From: Franconibacter helveticus LMG 23732
Lineage (GTDB): Bacteria; Pseudomonadota; Gammaproteobacteria; Enterobacterales; Enterobacteriaceae
NCBI RefSeq assembly: GCF_000463115.2
Contig: NZ_AWFX01000054.1
Span: forward strand, 236,752-300,751
Length of the DNA stretch: 64,000 bases
Direction: 5' to 3'
Part shown: positions 18,958 through 27,414 of the stretch, piece after piece
Layout of the letters: each line of letters begins with the position of its first letter
How positions within the stretch are numbered: the first letter of the stretch is position 1
Made by a program: the position numbers and the translations under genes
Notes under the pieces: model-generated
Databases searched by the model: none
Told to the model about the DNA's origin: nothing
Seen by the model: only the letters and a program-made list of their open reading frames with translations

Positions 18958-19347
18958 ATGAAAAAGTTAACCGGCTGGTTACTGGCCGCAGGGATCCTGT
19001 GCGCCAGCGGCGGCGCCCGGGCGCTGGAAGTGGAAGTGCCTGGGCTGTTAACCGATCACACTGTATCGTCCGTCGGGCATGATTTTTATCGCGGCTTTAG
19101 CGATAGATGGGAAAGCAATTACAGCGGGAACTTAACGATTAATGAACGGCCCAGCGCCCGTTGGGGCAGCTGGATCACCATTACCGTTGAGCAGGATGTT
19201 ATTTATCAGGTTTTTTTATTCCCGACGAAGCGTGATTTTGACAAAAACGTTGACCTCGCACTGGCCCAGACTCATGAAGCGTTGCAGCGTCGACAAATCG
19301 ATAAAGCATTACTCAGCACCGGCGATTTAACACACGATGAATTCTAA
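18958..19347 (+). CDS. csgE: Curli secretion gate CsgE
   Basis: A 129-residue periplasmic protein that caps the CsgG pore and guides CsgA to it. The signal peptide ends GARAL and the mature part begins [16 protein letters not shown], almost as in E. coli. Two adjacent ATGs occur at 18955 and 18958; the second gives MKKLTG and the E. coli length of 129. It starts four bases after the csgD stop. Confidence 0.95.
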   Translation: MKKLTGWLLAAGILCASGGARALEVEVPGLLTDHTVSSVGHDFYRGFSDRWESNYSGNLTINERPSARWGSWITITVEQDVIYQVFLFPTKRDFDKNVDLALAQTHEALQRRQIDKALLSTGDLTHDEF

Positions 19348-19373
19348 CGTTTTATTCACTTCAGGAGGCTGTC

Positions 19374-19787
19374 ATGCGGGTTGCATACGCGGTTATTACC
19401 TTAATGCTAGTGTCGCCACTTTCGTGGGGCGGAAATATGGTATTTCAATTCCGTAATCCCAATTTCGGCGGAAACCCTAATAACGGCGCTTTTCTTCTTA
19501 ATGAAGCTCAGGCGCAAAACTCTTATAAAGATCCCAGCTATGAGGATTACGCCATAGAAACGCCGTCTGCGCTGGATAATTTTACCTCAGCAATTCAGTC
19601 GCAAGTTTTAGGCGGCCTGTTAACCAATATTAATACCGGGCAACCGGGACGAATGGTGACGAATGACTATATCGTCGATATTGCTAACAGAGACGGACAG
19701 TTGCAGCTTAACGTCACCGACCGTAAAACAGGTAAAACATCAACGATTCAAGTTTCGGGCCTGCAAACAGGAACCACCGATTTTTAG
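19374..19787 (+). CDS. csgF: Curli nucleation-assembly protein CsgF
   Basis: A 137-residue protein with a signal peptide ending SLSWG and a mature N-terminus containing [17 protein letters not shown], the segment that inserts into the CsgG constriction. It anchors CsgB at the cell surface and couples secretion to nucleation. AGGAGG precedes ATG 19374. Third gene of csgDEFG. Confidence 0.95.
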   Translation: MRVAYAVITLMLVSPLSWGGNMVFQFRNPNFGGNPNNGAFLLNEAQAQNSYKDPSYEDYAIETPSALDNFTSAIQSQVLGGLLTNINTGQPGRMVTNDYIVDIANRDGQLQLNVTDRKTGKTSTIQVSGLQTGTTDF

Positions 19788-19816
19788 GCCCTGTTAAATA
19801 TTAAAGGATGACTACC

Positions 19817-20650
19817 ATGCAGCGCTTATTATTACTTCTCGCCGTCACATTATTAAGCGGATGCCTTACTGCGCCGCCAAAAGAAGCGGCAAAGCCTACG
19901 TTAATGCCGCGGGCGCAAAGCTACCGCGATTTAACGCATCTGCCCGACCCTAAAGGCAAGCTCTTTGTTTCGGTCTATAACATTCAGGATGAAACGGGTC
20001 AGTTTAAACCTTATCCAGCCAGTAACTTTTCAACCGCAGTGCCGCAGAGCGCCACTTCTATGCTGGTAACGGCGTTGAAAGATTCTCGCTGGTTTATTCC
20101 GCTGGAGCGTCAGGGATTACAAAACCTGCTGAATGAACGCAAAATTATCCGCGCGGCTCAGGAGAACGGTACGGTCGCAGACAATAACCGGATGCCGTTG
20201 CAGTCGCTGGTGGCTGCTAACGTGATGATTGAAGGATCGATTATCGGTTATGAAAGCAATGTGAAATCGGGCGGCGTAGGCGCGCGCTATTTTGGCATAG
20301 GCGGCAATACACAGTACCAGCTTGATCAGATTGCCGTGAACCTGCGCGTGGTAAACGTAAGCACGGGGGAAGTGCTTTCATCGGTAAACACCAGTAAAAC
20401 CATTCTCTCTTATGAAGTGCAGGCGGGCGTTTTCCGCTTCATCGATTACCAGCGTCTGCTGGAGGGCGAAATTGGTTATACGGCGAATGAGCCGGTAATG
20501 CTCTGCCTGATGTCAGCGATTGAAACCGGCGTGATTCATTTGATTAACGACGGCATTAACCGCGGTCTGTGGGAACTTAAAGATAAAAAAGATTCGAAAG
20601 ACGCCATCCTTGCGAAATATCGCAGTATGGCTGTCCCGCCCGAATCCTGA
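19817..20650 (+). CDS. csgG: Curli secretion channel lipoprotein CsgG
   Basis: A 277-residue outer-membrane lipoprotein, equal in length to E. coli CsgG. The lipobox LLSGC ends at Cys16, and sequence identity is high throughout (NIQDETGQFKPYPASNFSTA, VGARYFGIGG). Nine copies form the curli export pore. ATG 19817 gives MQRLLLLL; an in-frame ATG at 19808 adds MTT. Last gene of csgDEFG, followed by a two-way terminator. Confidence 0.96.
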   Translation: MQRLLLLLAVTLLSGCLTAPPKEAAKPTLMPRAQSYRDLTHLPDPKGKLFVSVYNIQDETGQFKPYPASNFSTAVPQSATSMLVTALKDSRWFIPLERQGLQNLLNERKIIRAAQENGTVADNNRMPLQSLVAANVMIEGSIIGYESNVKSGGVGARYFGIGGNTQYQLDQIAVNLRVVNVSTGEVLSSVNTSKTILSYEVQAGVFRFIDYQRLLEGEIGYTANEPVMLCLMSAIETGVIHLINDGINRGLWELKDKKDSKDAILAKYRSMAVPPES

Positions 20651-20658
20651 CAGCAATA

Positions 20659-20685
20659 AAAAAACCAGCGTACGCTGGTTTTTTT
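20659..20685. terminator. Bidirectional terminator between csgG and ycdZ
   Basis: The perfect palindromic stem ACCAGCGTACGCTGGT is flanked by an A-run on the left and a T-run on the right, serving both converging transcripts. Confidence 0.9.
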
Positions 20686-20690
20686 ATGCC

Positions 20691-21164
20691 TTACGCGGCT
20701 TGCTCGCTTTTTGCGGCAAGCCGCGCCGCAAGCCAACTCCCGCTGCTTTTCATCGCAAACCCAAACAACAGCCCCAGCACTAAAGCCGGCGTCACGCTTT
20801 TCCATTCGCCTTGCGCAGCGAAAGTGGCGCAGGCGCCGATAAAGGTGCCGGGCACAAAGGAAAGCAGCAGATGCCTGGCCTGCATGCACATCAGAAAGGC
20901 CACTATGCCTGTCATTGCATAGCTGAGCATTTCTACCTGCGGCGCCAGCGCGCTGCCGTAAATAATGACCTGCGCCCAGAGCACACCGCTCAGTAACGTA
21001 CACAGGGTTGTGAGGAATCCCGAAAGATTCGGTTTAGGGCAGGCAAACCAGGCGGTGCAGCCAAGAAACCCGGCCCAGCCGGGGAGATTAAAGCTCACCG
21101 CCGCCCAGCCCCAAAGGGCGGAGAGCAAACCGGTGGTCAATGCGAGGGGAAAGCGTCTGTTCAT
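20691..21164 (-). CDS. ycdZ: DUF1097 inner-membrane protein YcdZ
   Basis: A 157-residue protein with about five hydrophobic helices, aligning with E. coli YcdZ (WAGFLGCTAWFACP, LLSFVPGTFIGACATFA). Function unknown; YcdZ is a csgG neighbour in E. coli too. I use ATG 21164 (MNRRFPLALTTG); an upstream ATG at 21215 adds an unsupported hydrophilic stretch. Confidence 0.88.
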   Translation of the reverse strand: MNRRFPLALTTGLLSALWGWAAVSFNLPGWAGFLGCTAWFACPKPNLSGFLTTLCTLLSGVLWAQVIIYGSALAPQVEMLSYAMTGIVAFLMCMQARHLLLSFVPGTFIGACATFAAQGEWKSVTPALVLGLLFGFAMKSSGSWLAARLAAKSEQAA

Positions 21165-21290
21165 GGCGGCGTATACTAACAGAGGATCCGTTTCGCCATG
21201 AGAGGTCACACACAAAAAAAGTAAATAACCGTGACTTATTACATTGCAATGGTGATAAGCATCACAAAAACCGGGCTTTCGCCCGGCTTT

Positions 21291-21845
21291 TTATTCCTGT
21301 TCTTCTTCCTGCAACTCTTCCCACATCGCCTGAATGGCGTCGCGGGTCAGTTGGGCGAAGGTTCGCCAGAAAGCGCTGCCCGCATGGGCTTCCACTTTCC
21401 CCAGAAAAGCGCCGCACCAGGGTAACAGATAATCGGCGAACAGCGCTTCCAGCGCTTCGCTCTCATCTTCCTGCGCCTGGTCTTCCAGCCAAGAGGCCGC
21501 CAGCAGCAGCATGCCGAAGTGATCGGCTGGCGCTTCAGACAGCGGCATGCCCCGTTCGCTAAGAAACGCCCTCACCTCGTCTTCTTTCGCCCCTTCCTGC
21601 CAGGCGGCACGCAACGGCGACACGCGACATTCATCGCCAACAAAGAGCGACAGGTAATCCGCTTCGATTTCTTGCGCGTTATAGCTTTTTTGCAGGCGCT
21701 CCAGAAGCGCATCCTGCTCAAGCGGCCAACTCTGCGCCAGCTTGCCTTCGGCAATTAATGCATAAACCGGGGCAAGCACCGGATCCTGCGGTTCGCGATA
21801 CCAGAGGGAGCCGAGCAGGCGACAGATAATTGAAAATTCATTCAT
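21291..21845 (-). CDS. ycdY: TorD-family chaperone YcdY
   Basis: A 184-residue all-helical protein of the TorD/DmsD redox-enzyme maturation family, the same length as E. coli YcdY. In E. coli YcdY stimulates the zinc phosphatase activity of YcdX and is needed for swarming. ycdX lies just upstream (23 bp gap), consistent with a ycdXY operon. The acidic C-terminus (EELQEEEQE) overlaps the terminator hairpin at 21269-21296. Confidence 0.93.
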   Translation of the reverse strand: MNEFSIICRLLGSLWYREPQDPVLAPVYALIAEGKLAQSWPLEQDALLERLQKSYNAQEIEADYLSLFVGDECRVSPLRAAWQEGAKEDEVRAFLSERGMPLSEAPADHFGMLLLAASWLEDQAQEDESEALEALFADYLLPWCGAFLGKVEAHAGSAFWRTFAQLTRDAIQAMWEELQEEEQE

Positions 21846-21868
21846 GAAGCAGATCCATTGAGTTGTGA

Positions 21869-22606
21869 TTAAAACGCAGCGAATTCGGCGATGGGCGCCA
21901 TACCGCGGGATTCAAGAAAATTAAGCAGGCGGCGCGGCGTAACGTTAAGGATGCGATCTTCCGGGAACGCCACGTCGTCGAGGATCTTACGGCACTCCTG
22001 GAAGTCGCCAAGCGTAAAGGCGGTATGTGAATCGGACCCGAGCGCCAGCCAGCCGCCTGCGTCGCGTACCGCCTCGGCGATAGCGCGGCAGTTCGGTCCG
22101 CTTCCTTTACGGGAGTGCGTAAAAGAAGAGTTATTTAACTCCAGCGCCACCTGGTATTTCGCGGCCGCGGCGGCGATAGCCGGAATGTCGACCGGAAATT
22201 TGGGGTTGCCGGGATGGCTGATAATATGCACATTGCCGCTTGCCATGGCGGCTATCATCGCCTCGGTATGGGTAGCTTTATCCTGCGGCGGGAAGACAGG
22301 CTCGTGAAAGCCCGCCACGATAAGATCAAGCGACTCAAGCATCGGGCCGGTGCAATCAATCTCGCCGGCTCTGTTTTTAATATTGGCTTCAATACCGCGC
22401 AGAATGCCGACGCCATCCACCACTCGCGGCCAGATGCGCATATTTATAAAGTGCCAGTAGTGCGGCGCATCGGCCATATCCGGGCCGTGGTCGGTTATCG
22501 CGAAAAGCTGGATATTTTTTTGCTTCGCGGCGGCGATATAGTCATGAAGGTTGCTGTAAGCGTGGGTACTGGCGACGGTATGCATGTGCAGGTCAACGGG
22601 ATACAT
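21869..22606 (-). CDS. ycdX: PHP-domain zinc phosphatase YcdX
   Basis: A 245-residue PHP-fold hydrolase. The trinuclear zinc motifs are visible: [13 protein letters not shown] (H7, H9), [15 protein letters not shown] and GSDSHTA. E. coli YcdX is an alkaline-type phosphatase linked to swarming; its physiological substrate is unknown. It lies upstream of ycdY on the same strand. Confidence 0.94.
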   Translation of the reverse strand: MYPVDLHMHTVASTHAYSNLHDYIAAAKQKNIQLFAITDHGPDMADAPHYWHFINMRIWPRVVDGVGILRGIEANIKNRAGEIDCTGPMLESLDLIVAGFHEPVFPPQDKATHTEAMIAAMASGNVHIISHPGNPKFPVDIPAIAAAAAKYQVALELNNSSFTHSRKGSGPNCRAIAEAVRDAGGWLALGSDSHTAFTLGDFQECRKILDDVAFPEDRILNVTPRRLLNFLESRGMAPIAEFAAF

Positions 22607-22666
22607 GGCGCTCTCCTTTCAGTTTTGCGCAAGGATAGCAGGTATCGGCGTTGAGGTTTAGCCTGA

Positions 22667-22687
22667 AAACCCGGCCAGGCGGCCGGG
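22667..22687 (-). terminator. Terminator after ghrA
   Basis: The stem CCCGGCC-AGGC-GGCCGGG is followed on the minus strand by TTTTCAGG, just past the ghrA stop. Confidence 0.75.
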
Positions 22688-22695
22688 ACGGGGGT

Positions 22696-23637
22696 TCAGT
22701 AGCCGCGTTGCAGGTCAACTTCGCCTGCGGGTTTTTCGCCCTCTTCGAGCTGAACGATGGTCGCGCCGATAAAGGCCACCGCCTCTGTCGGGCGCGTAAC
22801 GGCTGCTACGTGCGGCGTTATCGCCACGCGCGGATGGCACCACAGCGGGCTTTCGGCGGGCAGCGGTTCACGGGCAAAGACATCCAGCATCGCGGCTTTT
22901 ATTTTGCCCTGCTCCAGCGCAGCCAGCAGATCTTCCTCCACCAGATGCACGCCGCGCGCAAGGTTAAGCACATAAGCATTGTCCGCAAGCTGGTTCAGCA
23001 AGCCGCGATTAATAATACCTACCGTTTCCGGCGTGTTCGGCAGCAGGTTAATCAACACCCGGGTGTCTTTCAGGAACGCGGCAAGTTCTTGCGCGCCGAC
23101 AAAGCTTTTCACGCCGGGGTAATTTTTATGGCTTCGGCTCCAGCAACGAACCGGAAACCCCCAGTTGACGAAACTTTCGGCCACTTTAGCGCCCAGTACG
23201 CCCGCGCCGAGGATGCCGATAGTGAAATCTTTGCGCTCATAATCCGCCAGCGGCTCCCATTTCGCCTGCTGTTTGAGCGCCTGATAATCATCAAAGCGGC
23301 GGAACCAGTGCAGCACCTGGCTTACTGCGTATTCCTGCATTTGTTCCACCATGCCGGTATCTTCGAGCCTGAACAGCGGCACGCCGGCGGGTAGCAAATC
23401 CGGGTGGGTTTTGAGTTTGCTTAAAATGGAATCGACACCGGCGCCCAGGGCAAAGACAGCTTTTAAGCCGCTGCGACCGCGTAGCATTTCAACCGGAGGA
23501 TGCCAGACCAGCGCATAATCCGCTGGGCCGTTATCGCCCGGTTTCCATTCCCGGATCCTGGCTTGCGGAAGCTTTTGTTGCAGCAGGGACAGCCAGTAGC
23601 TGGCGTCAAAAGTGGGGTGATAAAAAATGATGTCCAT
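22696..23637 (-). CDS. ghrA: Glyoxylate/hydroxypyruvate reductase A
   Basis: A 313-residue D-2-hydroxyacid dehydrogenase that reduces glyoxylate and hydroxypyruvate with NADPH. The nucleotide-binding loop is GILGAGVLG, and the catalytic set includes R in [13 protein letters not shown] in REPLP and H in PHVAAVTRP. The start at 23637 follows AAAAGGAG and gives [10 protein letters not shown] as in the family. It is transcribed away from tRNA-Ser, as E. coli ghrA lies next to serX. Confidence 0.95.
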   Translation of the reverse strand: MDIIFYHPTFDASYWLSLLQQKLPQARIREWKPGDNGPADYALVWHPPVEMLRGRSGLKAVFALGAGVDSILSKLKTHPDLLPAGVPLFRLEDTGMVEQMQEYAVSQVLHWFRRFDDYQALKQQAKWEPLADYERKDFTIGILGAGVLGAKVAESFVNWGFPVRCWSRSHKNYPGVKSFVGAQELAAFLKDTRVLINLLPNTPETVGIINRGLLNQLADNAYVLNLARGVHLVEEDLLAALEQGKIKAAMLDVFAREPLPAESPLWCHPRVAITPHVAAVTRPTEAVAFIGATIVQLEEGEKPAGEVDLQRGY

Positions 23638-23775
23638 AGCGTCTCCTTTTTTAACCAGGATTACGCGAAAGCGCTTGGTTTGCAAGGCAATTGCCATAAA
23701 AACAGGCAATATGCCGATTTTGAGAGCAAGTTGCTGGAAGTTTGAGTAAACGCGCTGAAAATTCCGAAAAGTATA

Positions 23776-23804
23776 TTGACTGGCGCAGGCCTTTTGCCTA
23801 CATT
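23776..23804 (+). promoter_or_regulatory. Promoter of the first tRNA-Ser(GGA) gene
   Basis: -35 TTGACT (23776-23781) and -10 TACATT (23799-23804) are separated by 17 bp. A GC-rich stretch follows (AGCGCCCGTCCCG), typical of stringently controlled stable-RNA promoters. Confidence 0.8.
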
Positions 23805-23838
23805 AGCGCCCGTCCCGAACACATCGGGAAGACAATAT

Positions 23839-23926
23839 GGTGAGGTGTCCGAGTGGCTGAAGGAGCACGCCTGGAAAGTGTGTATACGGCAACGTATCGG
23901 GGGTTCGAATCCCCCCCTCACCGCCA
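23839..23926 (+). tRNA. serX: tRNA-Ser (anticodon GGA), copy 1
   Basis: An 88-nt class II tRNA with long variable arm, identical as far as I can tell to E. coli serW/serX. The anticodon loop CTGGAAAGT carries GGA, the T arm is GGGGGTTCGAATCCCCC, and CCA is encoded. Position next to ghrA matches E. coli serX. A terminator follows at once. Confidence 0.97.
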
Positions 23927-23939
23927 TCTTCTAAGAAAA

Positions 23940-23965
23940 AGCCCGAGCTAAAACTCGGGCTTTTC
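23940..23965 (+). terminator. Terminator of tRNA-Ser copy 1
   Basis: The stem AGCCCGAG/CTCGGGCT with a six-base loop is followed by TTTTCC. Its sequence differs from the AGAAGCCTGAGC-type terminators used by copy 2 and by the repeats. Confidence 0.85.
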
Positions 23966-23982
23966 CTTTATATATCGTACCA

Positions 23983-24476
23983 GCCTGGGGGGGATGAGAA
24001 GCCCCGACCGGGGTTCGACAGGCGGTTTACCGCCTGGACAGCAGGACCGCCTGCGGTCATGCTGCCCGCCGGGCGAGCGCCAGCGAGTCAATCCCCTCCT
24101 CACCGCCATATTCAAAGAAGAAGCCTGAGCTAACGCTCAGGCTTCTTTGCTTTTATATCGCGCCGACCCGGGGGGGATGAGAAGCCCCGACCGGGGTTCG
24201 ACAGGCGGTTTACCGCCTGGACAGCAGGACCGCCTGCGGTCATGCTGCCCGACAAAAACGCCGGGAGCGTTTTTGAACAACGCAAAGCGTTGGCCCCGAA
24301 GGGGCGAGTCCCATGGATGGGACGAGTAACGGCGAGCGCCAGCGAGTCAATCCCCCCCTCACCGCCATATTCAAAGAAGAAGCCTGGGCTAACGCTCAGG
24401 CTTCTTTGCTTTTATACCGCGCCGACCCGGGGGGATGAGAAGCCCCGAGCCGGCCCACGGCTTACCCTCACCGCCG
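23983..24476 (+). repeat. Tandem hairpin repeats carrying tRNA-Ser 3' ends
   Basis: Two and a half degenerate units follow the tRNA. Each has a structured block (GGGGGATGAGAAGCCCCGAC, then hairpins AGGCGG-TTTA-CCGCCT and one around CAGCAGGACCGCC), a near copy of the tRNA-Ser 3' end including CTCACCGCCA, and a terminator hairpin AAGCCTGAGC-type. tRNA-end copies lie at 24086-24108, 24345-24367 and, truncated, 24461-24474. Unit 2 has an insert of four more hairpins at 24254-24274, 24278-24292, 24293-24305 and 24308-24323. The same block follows the second tRNA at 27250-27317. No protein-coding pattern is seen. Confidence 0.85.
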
Positions 24477-26792
24477 CGCACCCGATGTTTCCACTGGCGT
24501 TTCAACACGTTCCATGGCAATCGGGATGCTTTTGTAAGCCGGTATGCCGCTCTGGGTGTCATGACTGTCCAGCGGCACCAGCACGTTCGCTTCCGGGTAG
24601 TAAGCGCCGACCGAGCCGGGCGCCATATCAATGACCACAATCGTGAGATTATGCATGCGCCGCGACGTGGGGTTGCCGTCAGGATCGAGGGCGACGATAT
24701 TCACCTGATCGCCTACTCGTAACTGCCGTTTTTCTGCCTCATCAGGATTGATAAACAGCACGTCTCGCCGCCCGGTCACGCCGCGGTAGCGATCGTTTAA
24801 CCCATAAAGCGTGGTGTTGTACTGGTCGTGGCTGCGCAGGGTCGTCAGAACCAGGTCATGGCACTTCAGCGAACGCGGATCCTCATTAATCCCCTGCATG
24901 ATTTTGAACTGCGCTTTGCCTGTCGGGGTATTCCACACCCGCTCCGAAGCGGCGTTGCGCAGGCGGAAACCGCCCGGTTTTTTTACCCGCTCGTTGTAGT
25001 TTTCAAAGGCCGGAAAGACCGCCTCGATCTTCTCGCGAATAAAACTGTAGTCGCCCACCAGCCGGTCCCAGTTCACAACGCTGTTGGGCAGCGTCGCTTT
25101 CGCAAGCCCGGCGACCAGCGCCGGCTCCGATTTAAGATGCGGCGATGCGGGCTTCAGAGACCCGCGTGAAGCATGCACCATCGACATGGAATCTTCGACC
25201 GTGACGCTCTGCGCGCCCGACGCCTGCTCGTCGAGCTCAGTACGTCCAAGCACGGGCAACAGGTAGTTATGCTTGCCGAGCAACAGGTGGGAGCGATTAA
25301 GCTTGGTCGCCATATGCACAACCAAATCCAGCTTACGCATGGCCGGGAAAGTGACTTGCGGATCGGAAATCGCTTCCGCCAGGTTGCCGCCCAGACACAA
25401 CAGCGCTTTGGCTGTTCCATCGCGCATCGCCTGAATGGCGGCAACGGCACCGTGCCCATGTTTTTGCGGCGGCCTGAAGCCGAAAACCCGTTCAATGCTG
25501 TCGAGCAGCTCCTGTGAGGGGATTTCCGTAATGCCTACGGTCCGATCGCCCTGCACGTTTGAGTGGCCGCGAAGGGGGCATATCCCGGCCCCTTTTTTAC
25601 CTATATTGCCGCGCAGAAGCAGAAGATTCGCTATTTGCTGAACGTTTTGGGTGCCGTACTGATGCTGAGTGATCCCCATACCGTAACAGATGATCGTACG
25701 CCGGGCGTTAGCGTAAAGGCGGGCTACATGCTGGATCTCTTTGCGCTCCATACCGGAAACTTTGAGAATATGATCCCACTGCGTAGCGTCGAGATCGGCT
25801 TTCAGCGCCTCGAACCCTTCCGTGTGTTCCCGAATGAACGTTTCGTCGAGCACGCCCGGCTCTCCTTTCGCTATCCGCTCCTCATGCATCGACAGCAAGA
25901 TTTTCATTACGCCTTTCAGCATCGCCGCGTCGCCGCCTACGCGCACTTTATAATAGGTCGACGCAAGCTCCGTGGAGCTTAACGAAAGCATTTCAATCGG
26001 GCTTTGCGGCGAGGTAAAGCGCTCAAGTCCGCGCTCACGCAAGGGGTTGATAGCAACGATAGTGGCGCCGCGCTTAGCAACTTCGCGCAGCGTGCCAAGC
26101 ATGCGTGGATGGTTGGTGCCTGGATTATGCCCAATGCAAAGCACAAGGTCGCAATGGTTAAAATCCTCCAGTTCAACAGTGCCCTTTCCAACGCCGATCG
26201 ATTCCGGCAGGCCTACGCTTGTAGGTTCATGACACATATTGGAGCAGTCAGGGAAGTTATTGGTGCCATATTCCCGGGCAAAAAGCTGCCAGAGAAAAGC
26301 GGCTTCATTAGAAGCGCGACCGGAGGTGTAAAACTCCACGCTGTCAGGATCTTCGTAGCTGCGAAGATGCTCGCCGATCTCTTTAAAAGCCGTTTCCCAT
26401 TCGATGGGTTGATAAGTGTCGCTCGCCGGATCGTATTTCATCGGATGCGTAAGGCGCCCTTCGCCTTCAAGCTCAAACGCGTTCCAGTTCCACAGTTCGC
26501 TTACCGTGTGCGCGGAAAAAAACTCAGGCGTGGTGCGCTTACTGGTGGCTTCCCAGGAGACCGCTTTGGCGCCGTTTTCGCAAAATTCAAACGAGGAGCC
26601 ATGCTGCGGGTCGGGCCAGGCGCAGCCGGGGCAGTCAAACCCTTGCGGCTGGTTAACTTTGAACAGGGCAATCACGTCCTGCTTCACCGACATTTGGCCG
26701 CGAATGGCGTCGGCGACCGCTTTCAATGCGCCCCAGCCGCCTGCTGAACCGCCATAAGGCGCGATGCCGATAGTACGATTTTGCTCTTTCAT
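24468..26792 (-). CDS. FdhF/YdeP-type molybdopterin oxidoreductase
   Basis: A 774-residue bis-MGD oxidoreductase aligning end to end with E. coli YdeP (acid-resistance linked, substrate unknown). Conserved stretches include [13 protein letters not shown] with C54 and C57, [52 protein letters not shown] and [19 protein letters not shown]. No TAT signal is seen, so it is probably cytosolic, and no in-frame selenocysteine codon is needed. ATG 26792 follows GGAG. It stands alone between two tRNA-Ser loci, and its stop codon lies inside a tRNA-end fragment. I give no symbol because orthology to ydeP itself is unproven. Confidence 0.9.
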   Translation of the reverse strand: MKEQNRTIGIAPYGGSAGGWGALKAVADAIRGQMSVKQDVIALFKVNQPQGFDCPGCAWPDPQHGSSFEFCENGAKAVSWEATSKRTTPEFFSAHTVSELWNWNAFELEGEGRLTHPMKYDPASDTYQPIEWETAFKEIGEHLRSYEDPDSVEFYTSGRASNEAAFLWQLFAREYGTNNFPDCSNMCHEPTSVGLPESIGVGKGTVELEDFNHCDLVLCIGHNPGTNHPRMLGTLREVAKRGATIVAINPLRERGLERFTSPQSPIEMLSLSSTELASTYYKVRVGGDAAMLKGVMKILLSMHEERIAKGEPGVLDETFIREHTEGFEALKADLDATQWDHILKVSGMERKEIQHVARLYANARRTIICYGMGITQHQYGTQNVQQIANLLLLRGNIGKKGAGICPLRGHSNVQGDRTVGITEIPSQELLDSIERVFGFRPPQKHGHGAVAAIQAMRDGTAKALLCLGGNLAEAISDPQVTFPAMRKLDLVVHMATKLNRSHLLLGKHNYLLPVLGRTELDEQASGAQSVTVEDSMSMVHASRGSLKPASPHLKSEPALVAGLAKATLPNSVVNWDRLVGDYSFIREKIEAVFPAFENYNERVKKPGGFRLRNAASERVWNTPTGKAQFKIMQGINEDPRSLKCHDLVLTTLRSHDQYNTTLYGLNDRYRGVTGRRDVLFINPDEAEKRQLRVGDQVNIVALDPDGNPTSRRMHNLTIVVIDMAPGSVGAYYPEANVLVPLDSHDTQSGIPAYKSIPIAMERVETPVETSGARR

Positions 26793-27034
26793 AATGCTCC
26801 ACATTCTTTGTCTGATAGCTCGTCTTTAAGCCTGGTACAGAAAATTAGATAAGCGAAGCTAATCTTTCTTTTACCGTGCCGTTTCAAAACGCAAAACATG
26901 GCGCGTTCTGGCGGAGCGGGTAACGCAGCGCTTCCCCAACCGGCCTTCGGCTTCTTTTTTCCGTTTTCATTTGGCTGGGGAACCGGCATTTCGTTTAAGC
27001 CTTAACCGAACGATTAAGAAAGAAAAAATACTGC
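26793..27034. other. Spacer between YdeP-type gene and second tRNA-Ser
   Basis: Noncoding DNA that must hold the promoter of the minus-strand oxidoreductase gene. I see no clear operator or RNA gene. A minus-strand open frame here (26789-26989) has no recognisable features. Confidence 0.5.
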
Positions 27035-27063
27035 TTGACCCTTTTACCCCTCCCCCCTATAGT
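27035..27063 (+). promoter_or_regulatory. Promoter of the second tRNA-Ser(GGA) gene
   Basis: -35 TTGACC (27035-27040), 17-bp spacer, -10 TATAGT (27058-27063), then AGCGCCCCG. The layout equals that of copy 1, but most of the spacer differs. Confidence 0.82.
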
Positions 27064-27103
27064 AGCGCCCCGTTGCCCCCCAAGCATGGGCAGCAGACAA
27101 TAT

Positions 27104-27191
27104 GGTGAGGTGTCCGAGTGGCTGAAGGAGCACGCCTGGAAAGTGTGTATACGGCAACGTATCGGGGGTTCGAATCCCCCCCTCACCGCCA
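27104..27191 (+). tRNA. tRNA-Ser (anticodon GGA), copy 2
   Basis: An 88-nt gene identical in sequence to the tRNA at 23839-23926, with the same AGACAATAT just upstream. Its 3' flank, however, matches the flank of the repeat units near copy 1 rather than that of copy 1 itself. Confidence 0.97.
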
Positions 27192-27200
27192 TATTCAAAG

Positions 27201-27230
27201 AAGAAGCCTGAGCTAACGCTCAGGCTTCTT
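27201..27230 (+). terminator. Terminator of tRNA-Ser copy 2
   Basis: A 13-bp stem AAGAAGCCTGAGC-TAAC-GCTCAGGCTTCTT is followed by TGCTTTTATA. The same hairpin recurs after the tRNA-end fragments at about 24119-24148 and 24378-24407. Confidence 0.88.
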
Positions 27231-27249
27231 TGCTTTTATACCGCGCCGA

Positions 27250-27330
27250 CCCGGGGGGGATGAGAAGCCCCGACCGGGGTTCGACAGGCGGTTTACCGCC
27301 TGGACAGCAGGACCGCCCGCCAGCGAATCC
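27250..27330 (+). repeat. Downstream repeat block, copy near tRNA 2
   Basis: Matches the structured block at 23987-24052 and 24170-24231 (GGGATGAGAAGCCCCGACC through ACAGCAGGACCGCC). It then breaks off into CGCCAGCGAATCCCC, a worn version of the tRNA-end junction seen in the other units. Confidence 0.8.
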
Positions 27331-27367
27331 CCTTACAGCCCAACGCTTATCGGCCGCAAAAACAAAA

Positions 27368-27390
27368 AAGGCCCAACCAGGTTGGGCCTT
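27368..27390 (-). terminator. Terminator after phoH
   Basis: The stem AAGGCCCAAC-CAG-GTTGGGCCTT lies next to a plus-strand A-run, giving a U-run to the minus-strand phoH transcript. Confidence 0.85.
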
Positions 27391-27414
27391 CGTTGTCAAT
27401 TTTCACCAGCAACT

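Noticed and set aside
23983..24476. CRISPR array
   Set aside because: The repeats are long, unequal, hairpin-rich and contain tRNA 3' ends; there are no uniform spacers and no cas genes.
26004..26747. Plus-strand open frames opposite the YdeP-type gene
   Set aside because: All are shadows of a well-conserved 774-residue protein.
24468..26792. Selenocysteine-containing formate dehydrogenase H
   Set aside because: The protein follows YdeP rather than FdhF, and the frame contains no internal TGA.
23839..27330. Prophage or integrative element with attL/attR at tRNA-Ser
   Set aside because: The tRNA-end repeats fit att sites, but there is no integrase, excisionase or phage gene between them, so I report the structure without calling a mobile element.
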